Of a stretch of 9,176 nt of DNA, positions 1 to 7,327 are shown one piece after another. The position numbers and the translations under genes are program-made. The stretch lies in assembly GCA_020025055.1 (NCBI GenBank), contig JAHHST010000059.1:1-9176 (forward strand), read 5' to 3'. The notes under the pieces were generated by a model that was given only the letters and a program-made list of their open reading frames with translations, had not been told where the DNA came from and made no database searches. Every line of letters starts with the position of its first letter. Position 1 is the first letter of the stretch. The DNA is from Longicatena sp. Lineage in GTDB: Bacteria > Bacillota_I > Bacilli_A > Erysipelotrichales > Erysipelotrichaceae.

Positions 1-737
1 TATTAGATGTAATTGTATATGCAGGAAAACTTCTAATTGAAAGTGGTGCTGAGATTTACCGAGTGGAAGAAACTATGGTAAAGTTATGTCGTAGTTTTTC
101 AGAAGTGGAAGATGCAGAGAGCTTTGTCACGTTAACTGGGATTATGTTTTCTATAACGATTGATCAAAAGACTAGTACAAAAATTTTGCGTGTTCATACG
201 CGTGGCGTAGATTTAAATTGTATTGATCAAATTAATACCTTGTCTCGTAATGCGAATATAAATCCTTTTACTTTAGAAGAATTAGATGAAGAATTGCATA
301 GAATTGGAAATAGAGATCGTTATTCATGTTTTGTAACATATTTTTTTGGTGCATTAAGTGCAGCCGGTTTTGCTTGGTTTTTTAATGGGAATATAAATGA
401 GATTATAGTATCCTTTATAGTAGGTTTCGGTATAAAAATCATTACTCATTATATGGAGTTATTTGCTTTAAATGATTTTTTTATTAATGCTATTGGAGCT
501 GCGTTTAGTGCTTGTATGTCTTTACTTTTTTGTTCTTTTATTCCATCCATTGATATGGATATTGTAATTATTTCTAGTATTATGTTACTTGTTCCTGGAT
601 TGGCTATTACAAATGCGATTAGAGATACAGTTGCAGGTGATTATTTATCTGGAGTTGCAAGGGCAACAGAGGCTTTCCTAGTTGCTTTAGCTATTGCTGC
701 TGGAATTGGTTTTGCTTTGGGTATTTTTATAAGATAG
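1..737 (+). CDS. ThrE-type exporter, N-terminal-half subunit (DUF1212/YjjP-like), 5' partial
   Basis: This is the larger subunit of a split threonine/serine exporter-like membrane protein (ThrE_1 family; YjjP in E. coli). The frame is open from position 3 to the window edge, and the codons before the GTG at 63 read AGKLLIESGAEIYR, the usual conserved start of the family. The gene therefore begins outside the window and the GTG is internal. The visible 244 residues contain a soluble N-terminal part (about residues 1-115) and about five hydrophobic segments (about 120-244). The hallmark LVPGLAITNAIRD and the following DTVAGDYLSG..RATEA lie near the last two segments. Known members export threonine/serine (Corynebacterium ThrE) or succinate with YjjB (E. 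coli); the substrate here cannot be read from sequence. The partner half follows 12 bp downstream, so the two probably form one complex. Family assignment is secure; substrate is open. Confidence 0.93.
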   Translation, partial: LDVIVYAGKLLIESGAEIYRVEETMVKLCRSFSEVEDAESFVTLTGIMFSITIDQKTSTKILRVHTRGVDLNCIDQINTLSRNANINPFTLEELDEELHRIGNRDRYSCFVTYFFGALSAAGFAWFFNGNINEIIVSFIVGFGIKIITHYMELFALNDFFINAIGAAFSACMSLLFCSFIPSIDMDIVIISSIMLLVPGLAITNAIRDTVAGDYLSGVARATEAFLVALAIAAGIGFALGIFIR

Positions 738-743
738 GAGGGG
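736..743 (+). promoter_or_regulatory. Shine-Dalgarno site overlapping the upstream stop codon
   Basis: AGGAGGGG begins inside the TAG stop (735-737) of the first exporter half and lies 6 nt before the ATG at 750. Ribosomes finishing the first subunit stop on the binding site for the second, which suggests coupled, balanced synthesis of the two halves. Confidence 0.85.
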
Positions 744-749
744 TGGAAG

Positions 750-1205
750 ATGTATGATATAATACGTATTTTAATGTCTGGATTTTTATCATGTTTAGGC
801 TTTGGAGTATTATTTAATATTAAAGGAAATAATTTAATCATTGCAGGAATTGGGGGCAGTATTGGAGCTTTGGTATATCATGTTATGTTGTGCATGGGCG
901 CAAGTGAAATTCTATCGATGTTTATAGGCTCTGTAAGTTTTTCATTATATTCTGAAATTTTAGCTCGAATATATAAAACACCAGTTACTACTTTTCTTAT
1001 TTGTTCGTTAATTCCACTTGTTCCTGGGGGTGGAATGTATCGTACAATGTTATTAGCAATTCAAGGGAAAGCATTTGAAGCATTAACAATGGGATTAAAT
1101 ACACTAAGTATTGCAGGTGTATTAGTATTGGGTATTATGATTGTATCAACGATTGTAAAAGCGTATTATAAATCAAAACAAAAGGGGATGAAGAAACATG
1201 CATAA
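750..1205 (+). CDS. ThrE-type exporter, C-terminal-half subunit (DUF3815/YjjB-like)
   Basis: This is the small membrane partner of the preceding gene (ThrE_2 family; YjjB-like). The 151 residues are almost wholly hydrophobic and contain about five membrane segments (roughly residues 2-22, 27-50, 58-75, 82-108 and 113-140). They end in a short lysine-rich cytoplasmic tail (YYKSKQKGMKKH). The conserved LVPGGGMYR motif sits near residues 90-98 and mirrors the LVPGLAI motif of the first subunit. Full ThrE proteins carry both halves in one chain; the split arrangement is common in Firmicutes and enterobacteria. The ATG at 750 is supported by an excellent Shine-Dalgarno site. The gene overlaps the next one by 8 bp. 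Transport of threonine, serine or a dicarboxylate is family knowledge only. Confidence 0.92.
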   Translation: MYDIIRILMSGFLSCLGFGVLFNIKGNNLIIAGIGGSIGALVYHVMLCMGASEILSMFIGSVSFSLYSEILARIYKTPVTTFLICSLIPLVPGGGMYRTMLLAIQGKAFEALTMGLNTLSIAGVLVLGIMIVSTIVKAYYKSKQKGMKKHA

Positions 1206-3498
1206 AAATATAGAATTATTAGCTCCAGCCGGTTCCTTTGAAGCATTACAAGCTGCTGTTCAAAATGGTTGTGATGCAGTTTATTTGGGAGGTACGATGT
1301 TTGGTGCACGTGCCTATGCCAATAATTTTAATCATGAAGAAATGCAGAAAGCTGTAGCTTATGCTCATATATATGGCGTTCGTGTATATGTAACAGTGAA
1401 TACACTAATTTATGAAAATGAAGTAGATTCATTTTTACGATATATTAAAGAATTGCAAGATGCGGATGTAGATGCATTAATTCTTCAAGATATTGGGTTA
1501 TTTAGTCTTGTACACAAGTATTTTCCTGATTTTGAATTGCACGCTTCTACACAGATGCATATTCATAATCCAATGGGAATAAAGATGTTAAAAGAAATGG
1601 GAGCAGCTCGTGTGGTTGTACCAAGAGAAACGACGATTGAAGAGATTGAAGAATATGCAAAGCTAGGAATTGATTTGGAGGTATTTGTTCAAGGTGCGCT
1701 ATGTGTTTCTTATTCTGGACAATGTTTAATGTCTTCATTAACATTAGGGCGAAGTGGAAATCGTGGTGAATGTGCTCAGCCTTGTCGCATGCAATATACA
1801 TTAGAAGAAAATCATCATGGATTACATAAAGAAATAAAGGCAGAAGGAAAATATTTGTTAAGTCCAAAAGACTTAAACACATTAAAACAGGTTCCTTCTT
1901 TATTAGATGCAGGAATCGCTTCTTTTAAAATAGAGGGAAGAATGAAACGACCAGAATATGTCGCACTGATGACTTCTTTATATCGTAAAGCAATTGATGC
2001 ATATAAAGAAAAAAGGGAATTTCATGTGGAAAAAGCTATGATTGATGAGATGCAAAAAATATTCAATCGTGGTTTTACTAGTGGACATTTATTTCATCAA
2101 ATAGGAAGTTCATTAATGAATCCAATTCGTCCAAATCATATTGGTATTAAAGCAGGAATTATTGAACATATTTCAAAAGATCGATTTACTGTAAAATTAT
2201 TAGAAGATTTACATCAAGGAGATGGAGTTCGTATTTTAAATGAGCAAAATGATGAAGGCTTTAGAATTAATCGAATGTATCAAAATGGTTTATTAGTAAA
2301 TGGTGCGAAAAAAGGAGAATATGTACAATTAGATAAAACAGGATATATAAAAAAAGGAAGTACATTATTAAAAACAAGTGATGTAAAGCAGTTAGAGGAA
2401 TTAAAAAAATCATATCAATCACAAATACGATATGAACCAATAAAAGCATCTTTTCGTATGGAAATTGGAGAAGAAGCGATTTTTATAGTTGAAGATGATG
2501 CACATCATAGAGTCATTGAAAAGTCTACTATGATGTGTGAAACAGCATTAAAAACACCGTTATCGAAAGATCGTATAAAGACACAATTACAAAAAACTAA
2601 AGATACTCCATTCATTATTCAAACGTTATGTTTAGATGAAGTATGTGAAACAGGAATTATACCAATCAAAGAAGTAAATCGAATGCGAAGAGAAGCATTA
2701 GAAAAATTGGTGGAATTACGTAAAGTAAGAAATAAACATCGACGCATAATAGAATACAACAAAGAAACACTTGTTTGTGAACCACGTAAGGAATTAATTA
2801 TAATTGTTCATACAGAAGAGCAATTTGAGTGTTGTAAAGAGATGGAAAATTCCTTGATATATGTTGCGGATGAAAATGTATATAGAAAACTAAAAGCTAG
2901 AGGAGAAAATGTATTTTTAAGAGAACCACGAATCAAAAAAGATGAGTATAAATATGAAAATGTGATGATACAAGAAAATGGTGGATTTGCGAAAAACATG
3001 CATGGAATTAGCGATACATCATTAAATATTACAAATTCATATAGTGCTAAATTTGCTTTTGATCACGGAGTTCAAATTGTTACATTATCATTAGAACATA
3101 CATTAGAAAGTATAAATGATTTAACAAAAACTTTCGAAGAACATTATCATACAAAAGGAAATTTTGCATATCAGATATATGGATATACAGAATTAATGAT
3201 TAGTGAATATTGTCCTATTCAAATGTGCTTAAAAGATGATGGGAAGAAAAACTGTGGATTATGTAGAAGAGGAATTCGATACGATTTAAAAGATTTAAAA
3301 GGACATCGGTATCCAATTTTAACAGACCAGTCTTGCCGTATGCATTTATTAAGTGAAAAACCAATGAATCATATAGAAGATTGGAAAGAATATGCATCGG
3401 CAGGAATTACTTCTCCTTATATTGTATTTACGATTGAAGACAAATTCGAAACAAAGCAAGTGTTAGCGCAGGTAAAGGAAATTTATAATGAAGTATAA
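1198..3498 (+). CDS. U32-family protein with DUF3656-type C-terminal region (probable RNA hydroxylase-type, annotated 'peptidase')
   Basis: This 766-residue member of peptidase family U32 starts with the typical IELLAPAGSFEAL..AV..GCDAVYLGG. The U32 signature lies at residues 161-180 (EVFVQGALC...SGQCLMSS), followed by GRSGNRGECAQPCR. Cysteines 169, 176, 192 and 196 match the spacing that relatives use to bind a [4Fe-4S] cluster. Residues 238-252 hold the conserved AGIASFKIEGRMKRP. The region from about 380 onward fits the DUF3656 extension of long U32 proteins. A second cysteine cluster (C672, C677, C686, C689, C713) lies near the C-terminus. E. coli relatives include RlhA (YdcP, 5-hydroxycytidine in 23S rRNA) and TrhP (tRNA U34 hydroxylation), so an RNA-hydroxylation role is more likely than proteolysis; the exact target is inference. 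The ATG at 1198 has AAAGGGG 10 nt upstream and overlaps the exporter gene by 8 bp. The next gene starts 11 bp before its end. Confidence 0.9.
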   Translation: MHKNIELLAPAGSFEALQAAVQNGCDAVYLGGTMFGARAYANNFNHEEMQKAVAYAHIYGVRVYVTVNTLIYENEVDSFLRYIKELQDADVDALILQDIGLFSLVHKYFPDFELHASTQMHIHNPMGIKMLKEMGAARVVVPRETTIEEIEEYAKLGIDLEVFVQGALCVSYSGQCLMSSLTLGRSGNRGECAQPCRMQYTLEENHHGLHKEIKAEGKYLLSPKDLNTLKQVPSLLDAGIASFKIEGRMKRPEYVALMTSLYRKAIDAYKEKREFHVEKAMIDEMQKIFNRGFTSGHLFHQIGSSLMNPIRPNHIGIKAGIIEHISKDRFTVKLLEDLHQGDGVRILNEQNDEGFRINRMYQNGLLVNGAKKGEYVQLDKTGYIKKGSTLLKTSDVKQLEELKKSYQSQIRYEPIKASFRMEIGEEAIFIVEDDAHHRVIEKSTMMCETALKTPLSKDRIKTQLQKTKDTPFIIQTLCLDEVCETGIIPIKEVNRMRREALEKLVELRKVRNKHRRIIEYNKETLVCEPRKELIIIVHTEEQFECCKEMENSLIYVADENVYRKLKARGENVFLREPRIKKDEYKYENVMIQENGGFAKNMHGISDTSLNITNSYSAKFAFDHGVQIVTLSLEHTLESINDLTKTFEEHYHTKGNFAYQIYGYTELMISEYCPIQMCLKDDGKKNCGLCRRGIRYDLKDLKGHRYPILTDQSCRMHLLSEKPMNHIEDWKEYASAGITSPYIVFTIEDKFETKQVLAQVKEIYNEV

Positions 3499-4807
3499 TG
3501 TAATAAATGATTCTATTCCTAGATTGTATTTTCATTATCTGATTCCAACGTTAATTGCTACTTTTAGTAATTCATTATATTGCTTGGCAGATGTATTTTT
3601 TATAGCAAAGGGTTCAGGAAGTATTGGGATAGCTGCGTTAAACATTGCTTTGCCTTTATTTTCGCTGTATTCAGCAATTGGTTTAACCTTTGGTGTAGGT
3701 GCTGCAACTATTATGTCAATAACAGAAGGTAATCATAGATTTGATGAGCGAAATAAAGCTTTTACAATTGGAATCGTAGGTATGACAATTGTTGGATTGT
3801 TCATTATGATTGCAGGGAATATCTATTTAGAACCACTATGTTATATGTTAGGAAGTAATGATACTCTATTACCATATGTAAAAGAATATGTGTTGCCAAT
3901 AAATACATGTGCAGTATTTTTTACGATTAATTATGCAAGTAGTATTTTATTAAGAAACGATCATGCACCTAAGTTTGCTATGACAATCATGATCATTGGA
4001 AATTTTTCTAATATCTTTTTAGACTATTTATTTGTTATTGTATTTGGTAAAGGATTATATGGTGCAGCAGTTGCGACAGCGTTATCTGCGGTTATTAGTA
4101 CTGTGGCAGTAATTCCATATTTTTTATTCAAGAAAAATACAGTTTTCTTTACGAAAAATATTTGTGATATTTATATGTGGAAAAGAATTATTTTAAATGG
4201 ATTTGGGAGTGGAATTTTAGAGTTAAGTGTAGGTATTGTTATTTTTGCATTTAACTATGTTATTGTAAAAGAAGCTGATGAAATATTTTTAGCAGCGTAT
4301 GCGATTATAGCGAATATCGCTTTTGTAACGAAAGGTTTATGCAATGGATTTGCACAGGCGGCACAGCCAATTATTTCCATAAATTATGGAGCTAGAAAGA
4401 AAACTAGGATGAAGAAAGCCTTTCATTTATCAATACTTGTAAGTGGAGTAGCAGCAATTGTTGGATATAGTATATTTTTATTGTATCCAGAAAAGATTGT
4501 ATCTATTTTTAGTAATTATGATATATCATTATTGCCAACAGCTACAAAAGGTATAAAACTTTATTTTTCAAGTTTAATTTTAACCGCTGTGGTAACAATG
4601 ATTCTTTATTATTTTCAAGCCATTGAATGTAGTAGAGCTGCAACGATTCTAGCAATTTTAAAAGGCGTTGTATTTGTACTTATTTCTTTATTTATATTGG
4701 TAAAAATATTTGGCGTTAATGGGATCTGGTTAACAATCACAGTAGCAGAGTTTTTATCGCTATTGTGTGGAATAGGTTTATATAGAAGAATAGAAAAAGA
4801 ACAGTGA
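3488..4807 (+). CDS. MATE-family multidrug/toxin efflux transporter
   Basis: This 439-residue inner-membrane protein has the length and about 12 hydrophobic segments of MATE transporters, which export drugs or metabolites in exchange for Na+ or H+. Family landmarks are an Asp in the first membrane segment (D35 in CLADVFFIAKGSG), LLRNDHAPKFAM (154-165), GNFSNIFLDYLFV (171-183), and the second-half counterpart GFAQAAQPIISINYGA (287-302). It resembles the MepA-like branch. The ATG at 3488 has an AAAGGA site 7 nt upstream and overlaps the U32 gene by 11 bp, so translation is probably coupled. The last codons and stop form the left arm of a terminator. The substrate cannot be inferred; the link to the U32 gene and exporter is only co-transcription. 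Confidence 0.92.
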   Translation: MKYNVINDSIPRLYFHYLIPTLIATFSNSLYCLADVFFIAKGSGSIGIAALNIALPLFSLYSAIGLTFGVGAATIMSITEGNHRFDERNKAFTIGIVGMTIVGLFIMIAGNIYLEPLCYMLGSNDTLLPYVKEYVLPINTCAVFFTINYASSILLRNDHAPKFAMTIMIIGNFSNIFLDYLFVIVFGKGLYGAAVATALSAVISTVAVIPYFLFKKNTVFFTKNICDIYMWKRIILNGFGSGILELSVGIVIFAFNYVIVKEADEIFLAAYAIIANIAFVTKGLCNGFAQAAQPIISINYGARKKTRMKKAFHLSILVSGVAAIVGYSIFLLYPEKIVSIFSNYDISLLPTATKGIKLYFSSLILTAVVTMILYYFQAIECSRAATILAILKGVVFVLISLFILVKIFGVNGIWLTITVAEFLSLLCGIGLYRRIEKEQ

Positions 4808-4833
4808 AAATATGTGCACTGTTCTTTTTCTAT
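4790..4833. terminator. Bidirectional intrinsic terminator between convergent genes
   Basis: Perfect 17-bp arms (4790-4806 and 4817-4833) flank a 10-nt loop. The stem core is GAACAGTG/CACTGTTC with an A-rich 5' flank and TTTTTCTAT on the 3' side. Because A-tract and T-tract are part of the palindrome, it reads as a terminator on both strands. It ends the + operon, with the MATE stop codon (4805-4807) inside the left arm and loop, and probably also the - strand oxidoreductase transcript, whose stop lies about 80 nt away. Confidence 0.85.
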
Positions 4834-4911
4834 GGTAAGAGTATAATATTTTAATTTAAAAAAAGCGTATTAGTGTAGTATGTGAGAATGGCAAAATCTC
4901 TTTTTATTTGA

Positions 4912-5937
4912 TTATAAGATAATAGAATGTTGTTCTTTGAACGCATTTTTACAAAAGTCTACGCGTTGTGGTGAAAACAGAAAACGATAAATATTATGTT
5001 TTCTTAAAATATGAGACAATAGTAATTTTGCTGATAAACAAGCTAAAAGAGAATCCCATATAGAACATCCATGAACAAACAATAAGTTTTCATTATCTTT
5101 ATATATTTTTCCAATAAAAGGAACATGATCAAACGTTGTTTGTGTAGAGAGCGTTTGGTTTTGGAAAACTGGAGCATAAAATGGTTGTTCATAATTTATA
5201 GGAATGGAAAAAGATTGAGCATTTTTAATATGTAATTCTTGTTGAAAGATATATTGATGATAATATGAATTAAGAAAAGGATTTGATGTAGGGTTTATAA
5301 AAACAATTTGATCTGTATGGATAGTATATCCATTACAATGCACAAAGTAACCATTGGAATCTTCTTTAATACTTTGGATATTACAATTTTCATAAATTGG
5401 AAATTCAGGAATTTCTGAAAGTAGACCATTTATGTATTGAATTGGATGAAAACTTGCTTGATAATGCATGGTTAGGGTTGCATGAGATGGTTGTGTTGAT
5501 GATGTATGAAAAGTACAAGGAATTTGTAAATCTTGGTAACATTTATATTCATTTTCTAATTGTACAAGATCATCAATATTATTTGCATACATGATACTAT
5601 CACATCGTTTAAAGTTACAATCTATATTATGTTTATGTATGATTGATTCGATATCATTTAATGTGTCTTGGTTACAATGATAATATAATTTTGCAAAAAA
5701 TTTATCATATCGTGTGGATAAAGGATGATATAAATATCCTTGTTGAGCTGTTAATAATGGAAAAGAGTCAGAGAAAGGGATTACTTGCTGTTCATCAATT
5801 AATAGAGCATCTTCGTTTATTTTATGCAAGTAATATGCTAATTGTATACCACATAATCCTCCTCCAATAATTAAAATATGAGTATCTAGATTTTTTGATA
5901 AAGTTGGGAAGGAAGAATGATTTAAATTTTGTTTCAT
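4912..5937 (-). CDS. FAD-dependent oxidoreductase, DAO/YhfW-like, without Rieske domain
   Basis: The 341-residue protein has an N-terminal dinucleotide-binding fold, HILIIGGGLCGIQLAYYL (20-37), with GxGxxG at 25-30 and an acidic residue ending the second strand (LLIDEQ). Residues 62-118 (TAQQGYLYHPL...CNFKRCDSIMYA) resemble the block after the FAD fold in Bacillus YhfW-type oxidoreductases. DHVPFIGK (270-277) and the C-terminal FAD-contact region (286-311, HGCSIW...) correspond to the family's D.LP.IG and G...WG motifs, but the WG glycine is replaced by Asp. YhfW relatives are about 500 residues with a C-terminal Rieske [2Fe-2S] domain; this one stops before it. Cytosolic oxidation of an amine or amino acid is family inference, and the substrate is unknown. 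The ATG has GAGGTGA 5 nt upstream. An 88-residue gene lies 69 bp upstream on the same strand. Divergent motifs leave room for altered or lost activity. Confidence 0.78.
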   Translation of the reverse strand: MKQNLNHSSFPTLSKNLDTHILIIGGGLCGIQLAYYLHKINEDALLIDEQQVIPFSDSFPLLTAQQGYLYHPLSTRYDKFFAKLYYHCNQDTLNDIESIIHKHNIDCNFKRCDSIMYANNIDDLVQLENEYKCYQDLQIPCTFHTSSTQPSHATLTMHYQASFHPIQYINGLLSEIPEFPIYENCNIQSIKEDSNGYFVHCNGYTIHTDQIVFINPTSNPFLNSYYHQYIFQQELHIKNAQSFSIPINYEQPFYAPVFQNQTLSTQTTFDHVPFIGKIYKDNENLLFVHGCSIWDSLLACLSAKLLLSHILRKHNIYRFLFSPQRVDFCKNAFKEQHSIIL

Positions 5938-5954
5938 AGTTTCACCTCAATGTC

Positions 5955-5983
5955 AGTATACCCATAAAATTAAATTTTATAAA
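5955..5983 (-). promoter_or_regulatory. Possible promoter for the FAD oxidoreductase gene
   Basis: On the - strand TATACT (5955-5960) is a good -10 hexamer, 17 bp from a weak -35 TTTATA (5978-5983). A nearly perfect AT-only palindrome, ATAAAATT-A-AATTTTAT (5964-5980), fills the spacer. A start about 7 nt downstream would leave the GAGGTGA ribosome site (5942-5948) at the very 5' end, so the call is tentative; the gene may instead be read from upstream. Confidence 0.35.
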
Positions 5984-6006
5984 AGAGGTGGTTGAAATAT
6001 GAAATA

Positions 6007-6273
6007 TTATTTGTGATACCAACTATAGTATTCAGTATCTTTTTCTAAAGATATGCCACTATCGTGATCTTTTTCATAAATATAGAATTTTTGATTTTTA
6101 TATAAGTCTAAAAAATCATGCCATGTTAAGGTATATCTAGAAAAAGCATTTTGGATTCGTATATTATCTTTTTGCATAGTAATGTAACTCAATCCTTTTT
6201 TAGAAGGTGTACATACGATGATATTTGCTTTTAATAATTCTTCTAATTGTTGAATACTTATAATTTCTTGCAT
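6007..6273 (-). CDS. Small hypothetical protein (88 aa)
   Basis: I do not recognise this protein. It begins MQEIISIQQLEELLKANIIV, has a central basic/aromatic stretch and ends EYYSWYHK. There is no signal peptide, membrane segment, cysteine pair or clear DNA-binding motif; it looks like a small soluble mixed alpha/beta protein rich in Tyr, Lys and Ile. It is likely real because AAAGGAGA (6281-6288) lies 7 nt before the ATG, the gene is the only sizeable frame in its stretch, and it shares a strand with the oxidoreductase 69 bp downstream. The first helix (EELLKANIIVCTPSKKG) could be a small-molecule or thiol-related site, but this is guesswork. Its start region carries a perfect palindrome that could control expression. 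Confidence 0.7.
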   Translation of the reverse strand: MQEIISIQQLEELLKANIIVCTPSKKGLSYITMQKDNIRIQNAFSRYTLTWHDFLDLYKNQKFYIYEKDHDSGISLEKDTEYYSWYHK

Positions 6274-6285
6274 TGAAAAATCTCC

Positions 6286-6305
6286 TTTATACTGTATAAA
6301 GTATA
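6286..6305 (-). promoter_or_regulatory. Candidate -10 element and 7-1-7 palindromic operator for the 88-aa gene
   Basis: TTTATAC-T-GTATAAA (6286-6300) is a perfect 15-bp inverted repeat with a 1-nt centre. It lies between a - strand -10 hexamer TATACT (6300-6305) and the Shine-Dalgarno site (6281-6288), overlapping both. A protein bound here would cover the predicted transcription start. No good -35 was found at 16-18 bp, so the promoter part is weaker than the palindrome. The regulator is unknown. Confidence 0.4.
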
Positions 6306-6414
6306 GTAACGCAATTAAAACGAATACACAAGAAAAAGACTGATATTTTCATAATCAATAAGATATTTAAGTATCCAATAATGAAATGCAATTAAAATTT
6401 GAAAAATGAATATA

Positions 6415-6429
6415 TTCGATATTATCGAA
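6415..6429. repeat. Perfect 7-1-7 inverted repeat upstream of murI
   Basis: TTCGATA-T-TATCGAA is an exact palindrome with a 1-nt centre, 9 bp upstream of the proposed murI -35 element. Its CG-containing arms stand out in an otherwise very AT-rich gap. The geometry is that of a dimeric repressor site such as Fur-family boxes, but the sequence does not match a box I can name. Confidence 0.45.
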
Positions 6430-6437
6430 AAGTTATA

Positions 6438-6466
6438 TGGTAAGTGAATAGAAAAAAAGGTATAAT
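6438..6466 (+). promoter_or_regulatory. Likely sigma-A-type promoter of murI
   Basis: A consensus -10 TATAAT (6461-6466) lies 27 bp before the murI ATG, with a weak -35 TGGTAA (6438-6443) at 17-bp spacing. An A-rich spacer precedes the -10. The predicted start is near 6473. The -10 is convincing, the -35 is not. Confidence 0.55.
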
Positions 6467-6492
6467 AATAAGGTACATGAAAGAGTGAGGAT

Positions 6493-7269
6493 ATGAAAGA
6501 GATAGAAAAAGCAATTGGAGTCTTTGATTCAGGATTAGGTGGAATTAGTGTTTTAAAAGAATTAAGAAAACATATGCCGAATGAAAACTACATATATTTT
6601 GGGGATTCTGCATTTGCTCCATATGGAATAAAAGATAAAGAACTGATTACAAATCGATGTATCTATATTTGTGATTTATTAATTCAAAAAGGTGTAAAAG
6701 CAATTGTCATTGCATGTAATACTGCAACAAGTGCATGTGTTCAGGTATTAAGAGAAAGATATCATAATCTTCCTATTATCGGTATGGAACCAGCTTTAAA
6801 ACCTGCAGTAGATCAACATAGTGATCAACATGTAATTGTTATGGCAACAAAATTTACATTGAAGGAAAAGAAGTTTGAAAATCTAATGTTAAAGTATAAT
6901 AAGGATAATGTAATCTATAAATTACCATGTCCTAAATTAGTGGAAATTGTTGAAAATGATCAATTGTCAAATAAACAAATTGTTGAAGAAACATTAAAAG
7001 AATATTTAAGTTCTTATGATTTATCCACAATAGATAGTATCGTATTAGGATGTACACACTTCGTATTCTATAAAGAACAATTGCAAAAGATAGTTGGAAA
7101 TCAAATTTCTATCATTGATGGGAATGAAGGAACTACAAGACATGTAAAAGAGTTATTGCAGGCAAAAAATCAATTGCAAGTAGTAAATCAAGTTGGAAAA
7201 GTTACTATTTTAAATTCATCTGAAGATGAAGCATACCAAACTTTAAGTAAAGAACTGTTAGAATGTTAA
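6493..7269 (+). CDS. murI: Glutamate racemase
   Basis: MurI converts L-glutamate to D-glutamate in the cytosol, supplying the D-Glu of the peptidoglycan stem peptide. At 258 residues it has the usual family length. The N-terminal IGVFDSGLGG places the conserved Asp-Ser at residues 12-13. The two catalytic cysteines are C75 in IACNTATSA and C187 in LGCTH, with H189 beside the second. Further family blocks are FGDSAFAPYG (36-45) and PCPKLVEIVE (145-154). The usual GCTHYPLL is GCTHFVFY here, a modest change in a normally conserved spot. The ATG at 6493 is the only reasonable start, but its ribosome site (GTGAGG, 6485-6490) is unusually close at 2 nt. A tiny ATGAAAGAGTGA reading frame lies just upstream (6477-6488). 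No terminator is visible after the stop, so transcription may run on into the aminopeptidase gene. Confidence 0.97.
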   Translation: MKEIEKAIGVFDSGLGGISVLKELRKHMPNENYIYFGDSAFAPYGIKDKELITNRCIYICDLLIQKGVKAIVIACNTATSACVQVLRERYHNLPIIGMEPALKPAVDQHSDQHVIVMATKFTLKEKKFENLMLKYNKDNVIYKLPCPKLVEIVENDQLSNKQIVEETLKEYLSSYDLSTIDSIVLGCTHFVFYKEQLQKIVGNQISIIDGNEGTTRHVKELLQAKNQLQVVNQVGKVTILNSSEDEAYQTLSKELLEC

Positions 7270-7279
7270 ATTGTAATAG

Positions 7280-7309
7280 TTGAAAATTTATGTCTATTAG
7301 TTATATAAT
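7280..7309 (+). promoter_or_regulatory. Strong sigma-A-type promoter of the M18 aminopeptidase gene
   Basis: TTGAAA (7280-7285, 5 of 6 matches to the -35 consensus) and TATAAT (7304-7309, perfect -10) are separated by 18 bp. The predicted transcript starts near 7316, leaving a leader of about 19 nt before the ATG at 7335. It lies just after the murI stop, so the aminopeptidase can be expressed independently. Confidence 0.75.
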
Positions 7310-7322
7310 GATGTACATGAAC

Positions 7323-7327
7323 GGAGG
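7323..7327 (+). promoter_or_regulatory. Ribosome binding site that fixes the M18 start
   Basis: GGAGG lies 7 nt before the ATG at 7335. The frame stays open back to an ATG at 7290, but that codon falls inside the promoter (between -35 and -10) and has no ribosome site, so it cannot be the start of the promoter's own transcript. Confidence 0.85.

Noticed and set aside
63..65. GTG as the start of the first gene
   Set aside because: The frame is open upstream to the window edge and encodes the conserved family start AGKLLIESGAEIYR, so the gene is 5'-truncated by the window.
1547..3397. Several - strand frames inside the U32 gene
   Set aside because: They are antisense shadows of a clearly coding gene, lack ribosome sites and give low-complexity Leu/His/Phe-rich peptides.
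4884..4905. Small hairpin GAGA/TCTC followed by TTTTT on the + strand
   Set aside because: Only 4 bp of stem, and a much stronger terminator lies just upstream at 4790-4833.
5397..5870. + strand frames inside the FAD oxidoreductase gene
   Set aside because: The - strand frame has family motifs and a good ribosome site; the + strand frames show neither.
6311..6398. Direct repeat GCAATTAAAA at 6311-6320 and 6389-6398
   Set aside because: A 10-mer of mostly A/T in a very AT-rich gap, 78 bp apart with no link to promoter elements; likely chance.
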